A model generated the notes under the pieces. The model saw only the letters and a list, made by a program, of their open reading frames with translations, was not told the origin of the DNA and searched no databases. A DNA stretch of 64,000 nucleotides, taken from the NCBI RefSeq assembly GCF_037338445.1, contig NZ_CP147838.1:2604001-2668000 (forward strand). Reading direction: 5' to 3'. Shown here piece by piece: positions 48,494 to 56,436 of the stretch. The position numbers and the translations under genes were made by a program. The first letter of the stretch is position 1; the number at the start of each line of letters is the position of its first letter. This stretch comes from Salinibaculum sp. SYNS191 (lineage in GTDB: Archaea; Halobacteriota; Halobacteria; Halobacteriales; Haloarculaceae).

Positions 48494-48674
48494 AGAGCGG
48501 GGCTAATGTGAAACAAATAATGACAGCATCGATACGTAGCTTTGTATATAGGTTCTGTGACGGTCATGGTTTCTGTGGAGGGGGCATAGATGCTGAGTGA
48601 GAAGTGACACTGTGAGCAGTGCTAACTTACTTCACTACTAAGTTATTATCTCTTATATTCAAGTAATCGGTGTA

Positions 48675-49034
48675 ATGATAAATAATACTATCCGATTAAC
48701 GGTGTTTGCCGTTGTTCTGACAGTTGCACTCTCGATGGTGGCTGCTCCCGCCGTGGCCGCACCGGGTGACAAGGTCACCGTCACCGACCCCGACCAGATG
48801 GATAAGCACGAAAAGAAGGGTGTAATGCCTGGTGACAACGTTCAATTCCCGGATTCATTCTTTGACGAAAAGATAGGGCCGGGTAACAGTGTAGCAAACG
48901 ATGCAGCCCCTGAAGACCGGTTCCTCAAGGCCAAGAAGGCATTTGATGAAAAAGTAACCTTCCCTGACAGCTTCTTCGATGGTAACGATGACGAAGAATT
49001 CCAAGATGGAAGCGACCCTGCCCTGTCCCCCTGA
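48675..49034 (+). CDS. secreted protein with repeated FPDSFFD motif
   Basis: 119 residues. The signal peptide is 'LTVFAVVLTVALSMVAAPAV' with cleavage after AVA. The mature part has two copies of a heptad-like motif, 'VQFPDSFFDEKIGP' and 'VTFPDSFFDGNDDE', separated by about 40 residues, giving a small acidic protein of unknown function. Its lower GC content and IS110 neighbour suggest acquisition. Confidence 0.7.
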   Translation: MINNTIRLTVFAVVLTVALSMVAAPAVAAPGDKVTVTDPDQMDKHEKKGVMPGDNVQFPDSFFDEKIGPGNSVANDAAPEDRFLKAKKAFDEKVTFPDSFFDGNDDEEFQDGSDPALSP

Positions 49035-49148
49035 CACGGCCGGAACTGTATCGTCACTAATGCAGGTGATGAGTCCGAATACTTCTTTTCGGTCTCTCTG
49101 CTGAATTAAATAATTCCATCCACCCATACGCCACAGAGTGCAACATTC

Positions 49149-49162
49149 GCGCTGTGCATTCA
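49149..49162 (+). repeat. dispersed repeat copy 5, left half
   Basis: 'GCGCTGTGCATTCA' is the opening block of the repeat; the rest continues at 50581 beyond the IS110 element. Confidence 0.65.
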
Positions 49163-49322
49163 CCTATGGAAACGCTGCTATCTACACAAACCACCGTTTT
49201 CGACAAAACAGTTACGCCGTCCTGTAGTCTGCTGTTCTCCTAGCCGGCAGGTGGTCGATATCTTCAGGCGGTGCGGTGGCGGTCTGGCGATAGCTGTCGC
49301 TCACGCTGGCCCCGACCGGCCA

Positions 49323-49351
49323 CTGAGGGCCGCCGAGCGGGCGGCCCTCAG
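49323..49351. other. strong hairpin downstream of IS110 transposase
   Basis: A perfect 12-bp stem, CTGAGGGCCGCC / GGCGGCCCTCAG, with a GAGCG loop lies just after the transposase stop. It could end transcription or shield the gene from outside transcription. Confidence 0.65.
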
Positions 49352-49360
49352 TTCCCTCGT

Positions 49361-50359
49361 CTACGCATTCACATCAGGCGGATCGTATACCTCGCCTCGG
49401 TCTAGCATGTGGTAGATCGACACCAGCATTTTCCGAGCGCAGGCGACGATTGCCTTCTGTGAGTTCTTCCGGCTTGCTAGCCGCTCATAGAAGCGGCTTA
49501 GGTACTCATCGTTACAGGTGTGAACTGCTGTGTTTGCAGCCTGGACGAGCAACCACCGGACACGACCCGATCCACGTTTCGAAATACTCCCCTCGATCCG
49601 CGAGTCGCCTGACTCGCGGATCACCGGGTTCAATCCGACATAACTGACGACCGATTTATCACCGTCAAACCGACTGATCTCGCCTAACTCGGCATAAATC
49701 GTCAACGCCGTATAGTAACTCACGCCGGGAATCGTCATCAGCAGCTGGGTCTCCTTCAGAGACCCAGCGCGTTCTTCGATCGTCTCTTCCAGATTGCGAA
49801 TCTCTTCGCTGAGCGTCTCAATCAGCTCAATGTACGACTCTAGCAGGGAGTCCCACGGCGTCGGGAGCGAGAGTTCCCGCAGGAACTCTCGTCCCTCCTG
49901 AGTCAGCGGCTTCACGTCCTCAGTGATGCCGTGATCGGAGAGGAGTCCGTGGATCTTGTTGGCGTACTTGGTGCGGTTCTCCACCAGAGTCTGTCGCCCG
50001 CGCACGAGTGCGCGGGCTTCCCTGACCTCGTCGGTTGGAACGTAGCTCTCCGGAACGGAGTTCAACCGAACCATCCGCGCGAGTTCTTTGGCGTCAACGC
50101 GATCAGTTTTCTTGTCAGTGTCGGCGATCTGATTCAGTTCCTTCGGGTGAGCAACAGTCACATCCAAATGCTCCGACAGCGTATCGTGGATGTGGTAGTA
50201 ATTGCTGGTCGCCTCAAGTGCAGCTTGAGAACCAGCATACCGCTGGGCGAGGTCGTCGAGGTTCGCGTTCTCGACGCGAACCTCTTCGACGATCTCTCCA
50301 GCCTCATCCATTACTGCCACCTGTGCGTACCGTTTGTGGACATCAATTCCGAGGTACAT
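49361..50359 (-). CDS. IS110-family transposase (DEDD recombinase)
   Basis: 332 residues. The RuvC-like N-terminal domain has Asp in 'MYLGIDVHKRYAQVAV', Glu in 'QAALEATSNYYHIHD' and Asp residues in 'TDKKTDRVDAKELARMV'. The C-terminal domain has 'LLMTIPGVSYYTALTIYAEL' and the Ser-containing 'GSISKRGSGRVRWLLVQAAN'. These enzymes use a bridge RNA from the element's non-coding end to pair the donor and target. All expected residues are present, so it is probably active. ATG 50359. Confidence 0.93.
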   Translation of the reverse strand: MYLGIDVHKRYAQVAVMDEAGEIVEEVRVENANLDDLAQRYAGSQAALEATSNYYHIHDTLSEHLDVTVAHPKELNQIADTDKKTDRVDAKELARMVRLNSVPESYVPTDEVREARALVRGRQTLVENRTKYANKIHGLLSDHGITEDVKPLTQEGREFLRELSLPTPWDSLLESYIELIETLSEEIRNLEETIEERAGSLKETQLLMTIPGVSYYTALTIYAELGEISRFDGDKSVVSYVGLNPVIRESGDSRIEGSISKRGSGRVRWLLVQAANTAVHTCNDEYLSRFYERLASRKNSQKAIVACARKMLVSIYHMLDRGEVYDPPDVNA

Positions 50360-50369
50360 TGTCTGTTCA

Positions 50370-50560
50370 CCCGGGACGCCAGTGCGTGAAGCAGAGAATC
50401 ACCTATTCGGGCTTTCCCGGATGCCGCACGCCGCGGCATCCGGGCTGTCACGCCCATGACTCGGCTTCTTTCGCACACGGACCAGTCAGCACGACGTGCT
50501 CGATGGCACGGAATACACATCGGTCTCTTGCGCCCCATCTTGTTTCACGCTCGCATGGAG
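50370..50560 (-). ncRNA. candidate bridge RNA of the IS110 element
   Basis: This non-coding stretch lies between the element end and the transposase start. It holds CACCTAT (50400-50406), identical to the element's left junction (49161-49167); TGACTCG (50457-50463), the reverse complement of its right junction (50576-50582); CAGCAC (50487-50492), identical to the right target flank; and GAATACACA (50511-50519), which differs by one transition from the complement of the left target. A perfect 12-bp hairpin CCCGGATGCCGC/GCGGCATCCGGG (50416-50444) lies between the donor segments. Read on the minus strand the order is target loop then donor loop. The RNA ends are guesses. Confidence 0.65.
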
Positions 50561-50580
50561 TAGCAGCGTTTCCATCGAGT

Positions 50581-50655
50581 CAGCACTACCTTCGCCAGAT
50601 ATCCAGTTTCTGTCAGTAACTACGTGACCGATTCAGAGCGTGTGTTCAGCAATCA
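50581..50655 (+). repeat. dispersed repeat copy 5, right half
   Basis: 'CAGCACTACCTTCGCCAGAT' followed by 'TGTCAGTAACTACGTGACCG' and 'ATTCAGAGCGTGTGTTCAGC' continues the repeat interrupted by the IS110 element. Confidence 0.75.
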
Positions 50656-50740
50656 AACCGATATTGGTTCACTGTGTATGTGGGAGAATAGAGGAAAGTT
50701 GGGAGAGTAAGTCGATCATACGAGGGTACGTTGACCTCGC

Positions 50741-51334
50741 TCAGTTACCCTGAATTGCATCGATAACGACTGTCCCTGCCACTATCGGATCGATTGGTAC
50801 CGAACTGCTATCGCTAATCGTGATTTCGTACCGGTCAAAGACGGCGAAACCGCTCTCGATAGTTCCAACAGCAGTGCCTTCCGCATCAGTTATCTCGAAC
50901 TTGTGTCCGATTCACTGGCCCACTGGCAGGATCTTTCGACCCACGGTAAAGAGTGTGCCACGTGAGTTGATCTCGGCGAGAACCGACCCGTTCTCAGCGT
51001 CGCGGATTCGCCAGGTATCCTGGAAGAGCGAAAAGTCGTTGTCCAGAACGACGAGTTCTTTCCCAGTTTGGCTATCTGTGAGCAGATAGTCGCCGGCGAT
51101 ATCCCAATTCCCGCTGGCCTCGACAGTAAATAATTCAGTTCCGTCGGTGTCGAGGAAGGGGAAGGTATCGTTCCCCTCGTACATCTGGTGGGTGCAGCGA
51201 AAGATCGTGTCACCAGTGACGTCCCTGGCTTCATATTCCGGTTGGAAGTTCTCGTCCCTGCCCGTCTGTTCGACGGTATACTGACTGCCAGAGAGATTGA
51301 GGGCAGTGGTCTCGTATTGTTGTGGTTCTCCCAT
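50741..51334 (-). pseudogene. LURP-one-like protein interrupted by TGA
   Basis: From ATG 51334 the first 140 residues follow the LURP-one/tubby-like fold ('YTVEQTGRDENFQPEYEARD', 'TDSQTGKELVVLDNDFSLFQ', 'SRGTLFTVGRKILPVG'). A TGA at 50912-50914 stops the frame, which then continues in phase 'IGHKFEITDAEGTAVGTIES' to a second TGA at 50741. CGA (Arg) to TGA explains the stop. The full length of 197 codons suits the family, so the visible product lacks its last quarter. Confidence 0.75.
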
Positions 51335-51832
51335 CGTTAGAGGTGTTTTGCTAGTGACATACTTAAAGCCGGGACAACAGTTTCAACGTGAGAAATGGAC
51401 CGGTCTAAAGAACTGAATGGACCAACTCCTGAAAATCATATTGAGTAAAGGTGCGCTTCAGAGTGATTACTCTCACCGACCCCAGAGGCCTACCGATACG
51501 TGACCGATTCGCGCCCTGTATCCATCAGCGCCTTCGCAAACTACTTCAACATAGGTTATAAAGTGTCTTTTGGACATCAACTACGCCTCTGGTTTGCGAA
51601 ACAATGCTCTGCTCTACTCTACTGACCGCTCACGATACCCTCTGTATCGACCAAACCTTGCTCCACTCTGACTAGACCACCTGGGTTTCTGAATTTGCGC
51701 GGTGTATGCAGGAGACGGTCACCGAATCATCGGCCGCCACCGTCGTCACCGGTTTGGCGACGTGGAAGCGGGGCCTTCTCCTCGCACATCCGTAATTGGC
51801 TGCGTGCTCATCGGACAGGACCACTCCCGCGG
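51335..51832. other. gene-poor stretch with a repeat copy
   Basis: It contains dispersed repeat copy 6. A minus-strand open frame at 51672-51884 ('VRVTAGVVLSDEHAANYGC') is possible but overlaps the next gene in another frame and has no recognised domain. Confidence 0.35.
51500..51552 (+). repeat. dispersed repeat copy 6 (permuted)
   Basis: 'CGTGACCGATTCGCGCCCTG' runs straight into 'TATCCATCAGCGCCTTCGCA' and 'AACTACTTCAAC'. The closing block is joined directly to the opening block of the next unit, as expected from a tandem array that has lost its middle. Confidence 0.65.
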
Positions 51833-52522
51833 TTACCCGGACGGTCCGCCCTGTGACTGGTTCGGAATCTTCGGGAGGAGCCACGCGAGTAGTGAGTCCT
51901 GACTTCGAGTCTGGAGCCAGATGCGGCCTGAACCGTGAAACTCGGCCACCAGACCCTCGCCGCTCAGCAACGTCGACTTCAGGCCGCCGACGCGTTTCAC
52001 GGTGAAGTCGGCCGTGTCCTCGAACGCCACGATGTGTCCCGTGTCGACGGTGTACGTCTTGCCTGGGTCAATTTCGACCTCCTCGATAGCACCGTAGCTT
52101 GCCATGAACAGTGAGCCTCTCCCACTGATCCGGAGCAAAAACAGGCCTTCGCTGCCGAAGAACGTGCGGGCCCCGCCGAACTCGGTGTCAACGTCGAGCT
52201 CTAGACCCGAGGCGATGTACGAACCGGACTGAACGTAGACCGTATCGTCTTCGAGCTGGTGGTGGACCATATCGCCAGGGAGCGGTGGAGCGAACGCGAC
52301 TGATCCGGGCTCGTTGGCAGTGAACGTGTTCTGGAAGAAACTCTCGCCGCCGAACAACCCTCGCCGGAGGGACTTGAGGAAGCCACCGGTCGCGTTCGTC
52401 TCCATCTCGATACCGTCGCTGTGGCTCACCATTGCACCTGACTCCGCGAGAATCTGTTCGCCCCTATCGAGGGAGATGTCCACCATCGCGTACGACGGAC
52501 GGCTCGTTATTTCGTGTTCCAT
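51833..52522 (-). CDS. TIGR00266/AIM24-family protein
   Basis: 229 residues from ATG 52522. The family pattern is clear: 'EITSRPSYAMVDISLDRGEQ', 'ESGAMVSHSDGIEMETNATG', 'SFFQNTFTANEPGSVAFAPP' and 'GEGLVAEFHGSGRIWLQTRS'. It forms a beta-rich trimer-like fold of unknown biochemical role, often linked to envelope stress. No signal peptide. Confidence 0.9.
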   Translation of the reverse strand: MEHEITSRPSYAMVDISLDRGEQILAESGAMVSHSDGIEMETNATGGFLKSLRRGLFGGESFFQNTFTANEPGSVAFAPPLPGDMVHHQLEDDTVYVQSGSYIASGLELDVDTEFGGARTFFGSEGLFLLRISGRGSLFMASYGAIEEVEIDPGKTYTVDTGHIVAFEDTADFTVKRVGGLKSTLLSGEGLVAEFHGSGRIWLQTRSQDSLLAWLLPKIPNQSQGGPSG

Positions 52523-52748
52523 ATGGGTAATTATCGGAGGCTTAGAATAACGGTACTTCCCAAAAATAGATCATTTGACGACCACCACAGTACGGGTCAA
52601 TCCCAATTCGTGGTAGTCAATATAGTGGTGCGTAACGTTGTCGAAATTCGCACGCAGTGAGAGGAACTCCCTGATGACTACAGAGGATGAGTTTGCGGAA
52701 AATCGAGGAGAGAGCCCCGTTCAGCGCGGGGAGGCTGTCAAAACGCCA

Positions 52749-53018
52749 TTAGGGCCTCACTGGAAGTGGCTTTCGCCCGTTTGAGCGCATCACCTCTCTG
52801 TTTCGCTCAGGCCAGTCCAACAATCGATGTCGAAGGAGATCTCCCTCTTCAGTCTCTGGATCGTAGCCTGCAATGTTCGCAGTCAGTGTCAAAACAACCC
52901 ATCCCCCGTATCCGAAAACGACAGTCACACCAGTTAACACAACGACTGAGATGAGAACTCTCACGAGCCGTGTTTTGAATGATGGGACTGGCTCGTTCGG
53001 GCGGCCATTCTGTGACAT
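52749..53018 (-). CDS. small membrane protein
   Basis: ATG 53018 gives 89 residues with one long hydrophobic segment, 'VLISVVVLTGVTVVFGYGGW', and an acidic then basic C-terminal tail ('PETEEGDLLRHRLLDWPERN'). No family recognised. A longer reading to 53141 adds a Cys/Ser-rich stretch overlapping a dispersed repeat copy, so I prefer the shorter start. Confidence 0.55.
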   Translation of the reverse strand: MSQNGRPNEPVPSFKTRLVRVLISVVVLTGVTVVFGYGGWVVLTLTANIAGYDPETEEGDLLRHRLLDWPERNREVMRSNGRKPLPVRP

Positions 53019-53110
53019 CTGTGTGACTGACTTTCCAGGAAATCGGGAAAAAGTATCCCGCTCAGTTGCAGGCTGTGAAATCACAACTCTCACTCCCCGG
53101 CTGGTAAATA

Positions 53111-53191
53111 TGCACTCTGTATGCAGCAGTGTCTCCTCCACCTACTCATCCGCTGTCAGAACGTGCGTGACTGATTCAGAGGCTGTATTGA
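53111..53191 (+). repeat. dispersed repeat copy 7
   Basis: 'TGCACTCTGTATGCAGCAGT', 'CCTCCACCTACTCATCCGCT' and 'GTCAGAACGTGCGTGACTGA' followed by 'TTCAGAGGCTGTATTGA'. Confidence 0.72.
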
Positions 53192-53207
53192 TCATATAGT
53201 CAGACAA

Positions 53208-53783
53208 CTATCGGTCGTTGGCGGGGGAACGATTGACAGCTTCGGAAATATGATTGACAGCTTCGACAATATCGTTGATCATATACGAGAACGAATAGTG
53301 CACGGTTCGAGTGGTCTCTGGAATGCTCCGGCCATACGTAGCGACGCTCGATACCAGGCGGCCCCCGACTCCTCGGACGACCGCAATGTCATTGGGGTCG
53401 GAGCCAGTGATTATCGAGGCCTCGAAGGATTCACTCACGTTCCCGTCGACGAGCAACTCGCCCAATGCTTCTGCAGCTGGACGCTTGATTGTCCCGACAG
53501 CGACTCCTGCTAACAACCAGTCGACAAGTCGCGACGGATCGAGGGGCGTCTCGTGGTCGACAACCGCGACGACAGCGGCCTCCGGGTCATCGCTTACACT
53601 CGCGTACTCGGGGAGGGTTCCAGTGAGGTCTGGGCCAAAATATACCGGCGTGGATTTCAATGCCGGATACCGGACCGATTGTTCGGTTTGTGTGGACTCA
53701 CCACCGAGGTTGAGGGCAGAACATCCCGCGAGACACGCCACGCCTGTTACGCCGATGGAGGTAAGGAGGGCACGACGTTTCAT
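53208..53783 (-). CDS. lipoprotein, unknown function
   Basis: ATG 53783 gives 191 residues, starting 'MKRRALLTSIGVTGVACLAG' then Cys: a Tat-type signal with lipobox CLAGC. The mature part is alpha/beta with 'EAAVVAVVDHETPLDPSRLV' and 'SDPNDIAVVRGVGGRLVSSV', and an amphipathic C-terminal helix. No recognised domain. Probably membrane-anchored outside the cell. Confidence 0.75.
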   Translation of the reverse strand: MKRRALLTSIGVTGVACLAGCSALNLGGESTQTEQSVRYPALKSTPVYFGPDLTGTLPEYASVSDDPEAAVVAVVDHETPLDPSRLVDWLLAGVAVGTIKRPAAEALGELLVDGNVSESFEASIITGSDPNDIAVVRGVGGRLVSSVATYGRSIPETTRTVHYSFSYMINDIVEAVNHISEAVNRSPANDR

Positions 53784-53951
53784 ATCCCCTACTTTCATCA
53801 CCAACGATAAAAAATGTATTCTAGCCGAACATTTGGTGCGTGACGACAGACTCAGGGCGCTTAGTCAGCGCCGAGGAATTACTGAGTTTGGACGACACTG
53901 AGCGGTCAATACAGCGAGACACTTACCCGCATCAAGCCCGGTAGAAAAATC

Positions 53952-54068
53952 GTGCCCTCCCTCCTCAAGAAACTCTTTGGCAGCCGCCGGCGTCTCGATC
54001 AGTGTACCGAGTGTGGAGAACCTGTTTTTCCAGGCTCTAAACGGTGCAACACCTGTCGCAGTGAATAA
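53952..54068 (+). CDS. 38-residue zinc-ribbon microprotein
   Basis: GTG 53952 to TAA 54066-54068: 'VPSLLKKLFGSRRRLDQ' then 'CTECGEPVFPGSKRC' and 'CRSE'. Two Cys pairs would bind one zinc. It is a clear paralogue of 26820-26936 on the opposite strand. Confidence 0.65.
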   Translation: MPSLLKKLFGSRRRLDQCTECGEPVFPGSKRCNTCRSE

Positions 54069-54221
54069 TTGCTATCCGCTCCACCCTCCCTAAATAGTAC
54101 CCAATGCGGGTCACCCGTCGGACGTGTTCCGGTGTGGAACTAATATTTATAAATTTCAAGATAAGACAGTATACTGACCAGTGGCTCGTGTCCTGATGAA
54201 GAGAAAGAAACTATCGCTTCA

Positions 54222-54297
54222 TGCTGCACATATGCTCTGAATCGGTCACGCACGTTCTGACAGCATTCGAATTCATCAGTAGCAACAGTGCGAGATG
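54222..54297 (-). repeat. dispersed repeat copy 8
   Basis: Reverse orientation: 'GCTGCACATATGCTCTGAAT' and 'CGGTCACGCACGTTCTGACA' on the + strand are the complement of the closing part of the family; the opening part is degenerate. Confidence 0.65.
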
Positions 54298-54302
54298 TAG
54301 GC

Positions 54303-54427
54303 GGCGAATCTCGAATAGCGACTCACACAAACCGAGGCTGGTGAGTCGATTACTACGATAGAAGGGCAAGATATGATCTGAGGAAGATACTTGATGAATC
54401 CGAGACAAGCTAGCAATCTGCCAGGCC
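54303..54427 (+). repeat. segment repeated at 61715-61850
   Basis: About 125 bases resemble 61715-61850, sharing 'CGAATAGCGACTC', 'GAGTCGATTAC', 'ATATGATCTGA' and 'CCGAGACAAGCTAGCAAT'. The segment covers the upstream region and first codons of the small membrane-protein gene at 54394. Confidence 0.7.
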
Positions 54428-54606
54428 GCCCCTCCCAGTCAAAGCCACTCCAATACGTCGGAGTCGTCGTTGCTCTCCTTGCAATCGTCGGGGACACTGT
54501 ATCCGACTGGCGCTTCGGGGAGACTGACGGTATCATCCCCTTCGTTGTCGGTGTTGGCATAGCTATCTTCGCCGTCGGATGGACGCTATATCAACAAATT
54601 GGGTGA
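54394..54606 (+). CDS. small two-helix membrane protein
   Basis: 70 residues from ATG 54394. The start is 'MNPRQASNLPGRPSQSKPLQ', then two hydrophobic segments 'YVGVVVALLAIVGDTVSDW' and 'IIPFVVGVGIAIFAVGWTLY'. No family recognised. A 5' fragment of a paralogue lies at 61800-61850. Confidence 0.6.
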   Translation: MNPRQASNLPGRPSQSKPLQYVGVVVALLAIVGDTVSDWRFGETDGIIPFVVGVGIAIFAVGWTLYQQIG

Positions 54607-54646
54607 GTTGAACGCTCTGTTCTCTTTGCCACCGGTGCGCGTCCCC

Positions 54647-54668
54647 CTGTTGAATACAGAGCGCGGGT
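54647..54668 (-). repeat. dispersed repeat, small fragment
   Basis: 'TGTTGAATACAGAGCGCGGG' is the complement of the opening block of the family. Only this part is recognisable. Confidence 0.45.
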
Positions 54669-54767
54669 CTCGCATGTGTGCAGGTCACGAGCCTGGGCGC
54701 GAGAACCGTCCGATACAGGCCACAGCGAGACCAATCGGAACTGATGGGGAGAAAGACCACAAAGCGT

Positions 54768-55082
54768 ATGCCACTCAACAGTCAATTTTTCTTAATGTCC
54801 CTGATCGCCCCATTCCGTGAGGAACCGTCCCTCCGTCGTCCGGGAATCATCCTCCTTGGCCTGTTGACCACGATCTTAGTCGGTGAGCGGCTGCTCACGA
54901 TGGCTGTCGCTGGCGTTCGTCAGGGATCCTCGGGGTTCCCGGTGTGGCTCCCTGAACTGGGTTCAATCGGTGAGACGATCGTATTCTACAGCATGCTGTT
55001 CGACATGCTGAAATTCATTGTACTCCCCGCGGGATTCCTGTGGCTCGCCTACCAGTACGGCCGTTTTTCGGCAAACATCTAA
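54768..55082 (+). CDS. small membrane protein
   Basis: The ATG at 54768 ('MPLNSQFFLMSLIAPFREEP') gives 104 residues with two hydrophobic segments, 'GIILLGLLTTILVGERLL' and 'ETIVFYSMLFDMLKFIVLPA', ending 'YQYGRFSANI'. Starts at 54744 or 54795 are also possible. No family recognised. Confidence 0.55.
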   Translation: MPLNSQFFLMSLIAPFREEPSLRRPGIILLGLLTTILVGERLLTMAVAGVRQGSSGFPVWLPELGSIGETIVFYSMLFDMLKFIVLPAGFLWLAYQYGRFSANI

Positions 55083-55132
55083 GCACTCGCATCTGCCGGG
55101 TGATTCAGACCGAAGTCCGTGAGTGACATCCT

Positions 55133-55152
55133 CCTCGCCGTAAACGGCGAGG
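55133..55152 (-). ncRNA. terminal hairpin, likely omega-RNA part
   Basis: A perfect 8-bp stem with TAAA loop near the 3' end of the second tnpB. By analogy with known elements it belongs to the guide RNA scaffold; extent unknown. Confidence 0.45.
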
Positions 55153-55185
55153 CTTCCCGTACCGCAGGTTGGGATATTTGCTGGT

Positions 55186-56436
55186 CTACGATACGGCCTG
55201 TTCTCTCGTGTTGAACGTCCCGCTCTCGCGGTCGAACAGGTGTACCGACGGCTGTGCCACACAGCCGTTACTCCTATCCTCACCGTGAGGACTCGGAGTT
55301 ATCTTTTGCCGCATATTCTCCGCCCCGTTGCAATCCGCGTTGGCTACCAACTCACATGACGAGCAGACATACAGCCCACGTTCGACACGGTTCGACTTCG
55401 TATCGTCGCCGCACGCCGAACACGTCTTCGAGGTGTCCCACTCGTTCTCTTTCAGCACCTCAACACCGCGCATCTCGCCTTTGTATTCGAGGTACTGGTA
55501 GATGCGGTCGAACGCCCACGAGTGCAGCTTCTTGTTGCCGGTCTTCCCCCAGTCGGACTCTTGGATGTCTTCGGGCCAGCTCACTGCGAGCGTTCCTACA
55601 TTCCGCTCAACGCACTCGGTGATGATGGTGTCTGTGAGAACGTGGTAGAAATGTGTCTCCCGTTCTGCGAGTTTCCGACGTGCCCACATCGACTTCTGCG
55701 AGGGGCCGTTCTCACCCTCAGTGTCGTACTCTTCGCGGGTGAAGTAGTGCTTGTCTTCTTTGAGCGAGTTGCCGGGATACAGGACGTATCCGTCGGGGAA
55801 GGCGACCGTGGCGATGTTCTTGATGCCGAGGTCGATGCCTGCCACGCCATCTCCTGATGAGTCGTTGGTTTCGAGTTCGACTTTGCAGACGAAGTGCAGT
55901 TCCCACTCGTCGCCGTTCCAGATGGCTCGAACGTTCTGCACGCTGTTGACTTCTGTGAGGTCAACGTCTGGGCGTGTCTGGTACTCGCAGAGGATGAAGT
56001 CCGACCAGTTTTCTTTCAGGTTTGAGCCTTTCGAGAGGCGAACGCGGTTGTTCTCAGGGTCGTGTTTGAAGCCGTCTTCTTTGAATGTGACCGTGGAACG
56101 TGGTCGGGTGTCGCCGTGTTTGCGGTAGCCGGGCGGATTCGCCTCGTCGTCCTTGTGTCGTAGGTCAAACCATGACTGGAAAGCGTCGGAAAGTTCTTCG
56201 ATGACTTTCTGACTGGATTGTGCATTCAGGTCTTTCCAGCACGGTTGGTTCTTCATGTACGATTTCAGCACCCCTTCGTCTGGGATTTCGCCGGTCTCAT
56301 CCCAGATGTGGTCGGCTGTCCATCGTGCGACGTTCCAGATTTTGGAGGCGGAGTCTCCGAGCGAGTCAAGGCCATCGCAGACCTGTCGGTGGTTCTGAAT
56401 GGAACCAACGTAGGTGCGCGTGGCCTGAATCGCCAT
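55186..56436 (-). CDS. tnpB: TnpB RNA-guided nuclease homologue, divergent type
   Basis: 416 residues. RuvC Asp in 'GVAGIDLGIKNIATVA', Cys4 finger in 'CSACGDDTKSNRVERG' and 'CSSCELVANADCNGAE', last Asp in 'NADCNGAENMRQK'. The middle acidic motif sits in 'LAVSWPEDIQESDWG' and is less canonical than the FENL of the copy at 12721, to which it is only distantly related. The C-terminal tail ('LFDRESGTFNTREQAVS') extends beyond the finger. Probably an active or recently active element. Confidence 0.88.
   Translation of the reverse strand: MAIQATRTYVGSIQNHRQVCDGLDSLGDSASKIWNVARWTADHIWDETGEIPDEGVLKSYMKNQPCWKDLNAQSSQKVIEELSDAFQSWFDLRHKDDEANPPGYRKHGDTRPRSTVTFKEDGFKHDPENNRVRLSKGSNLKENWSDFILCEYQTRPDVDLTEVNSVQNVRAIWNGDEWELHFVCKVELETNDSSGDGVAGIDLGIKNIATVAFPDGYVLYPGNSLKEDKHYFTREEYDTEGENGPSQKSMWARRKLAERETHFYHVLTDTIITECVERNVGTLAVSWPEDIQESDWGKTGNKKLHSWAFDRIYQYLEYKGEMRGVEVLKENEWDTSKTCSACGDDTKSNRVERGLYVCSSCELVANADCNGAENMRQKITPSPHGEDRSNGCVAQPSVHLFDRESGTFNTREQAVS

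Larger units (their letters stand above)
49163..50582 (-). mobile_element. IS110-family element inserted in a dispersed repeat
   Basis: The element of 1,420 bp contains one DEDD transposase. 15-bp sub-terminal inverted repeats are exact: 'ATGGAAACGCTGCTA' at 49166-49180 and 'TAGCAGCGTTTCCAT' at 50561-50575. CA occurs at both junctions (49161-49162 and 50581-50582) and fits a 2-base core. Outside the element, 'GCGCTGTGCATT' on the left and 'GCACTACCTTCG' on the right join into a copy of the dispersed repeat, so that repeat was the target. Confidence 0.85.
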
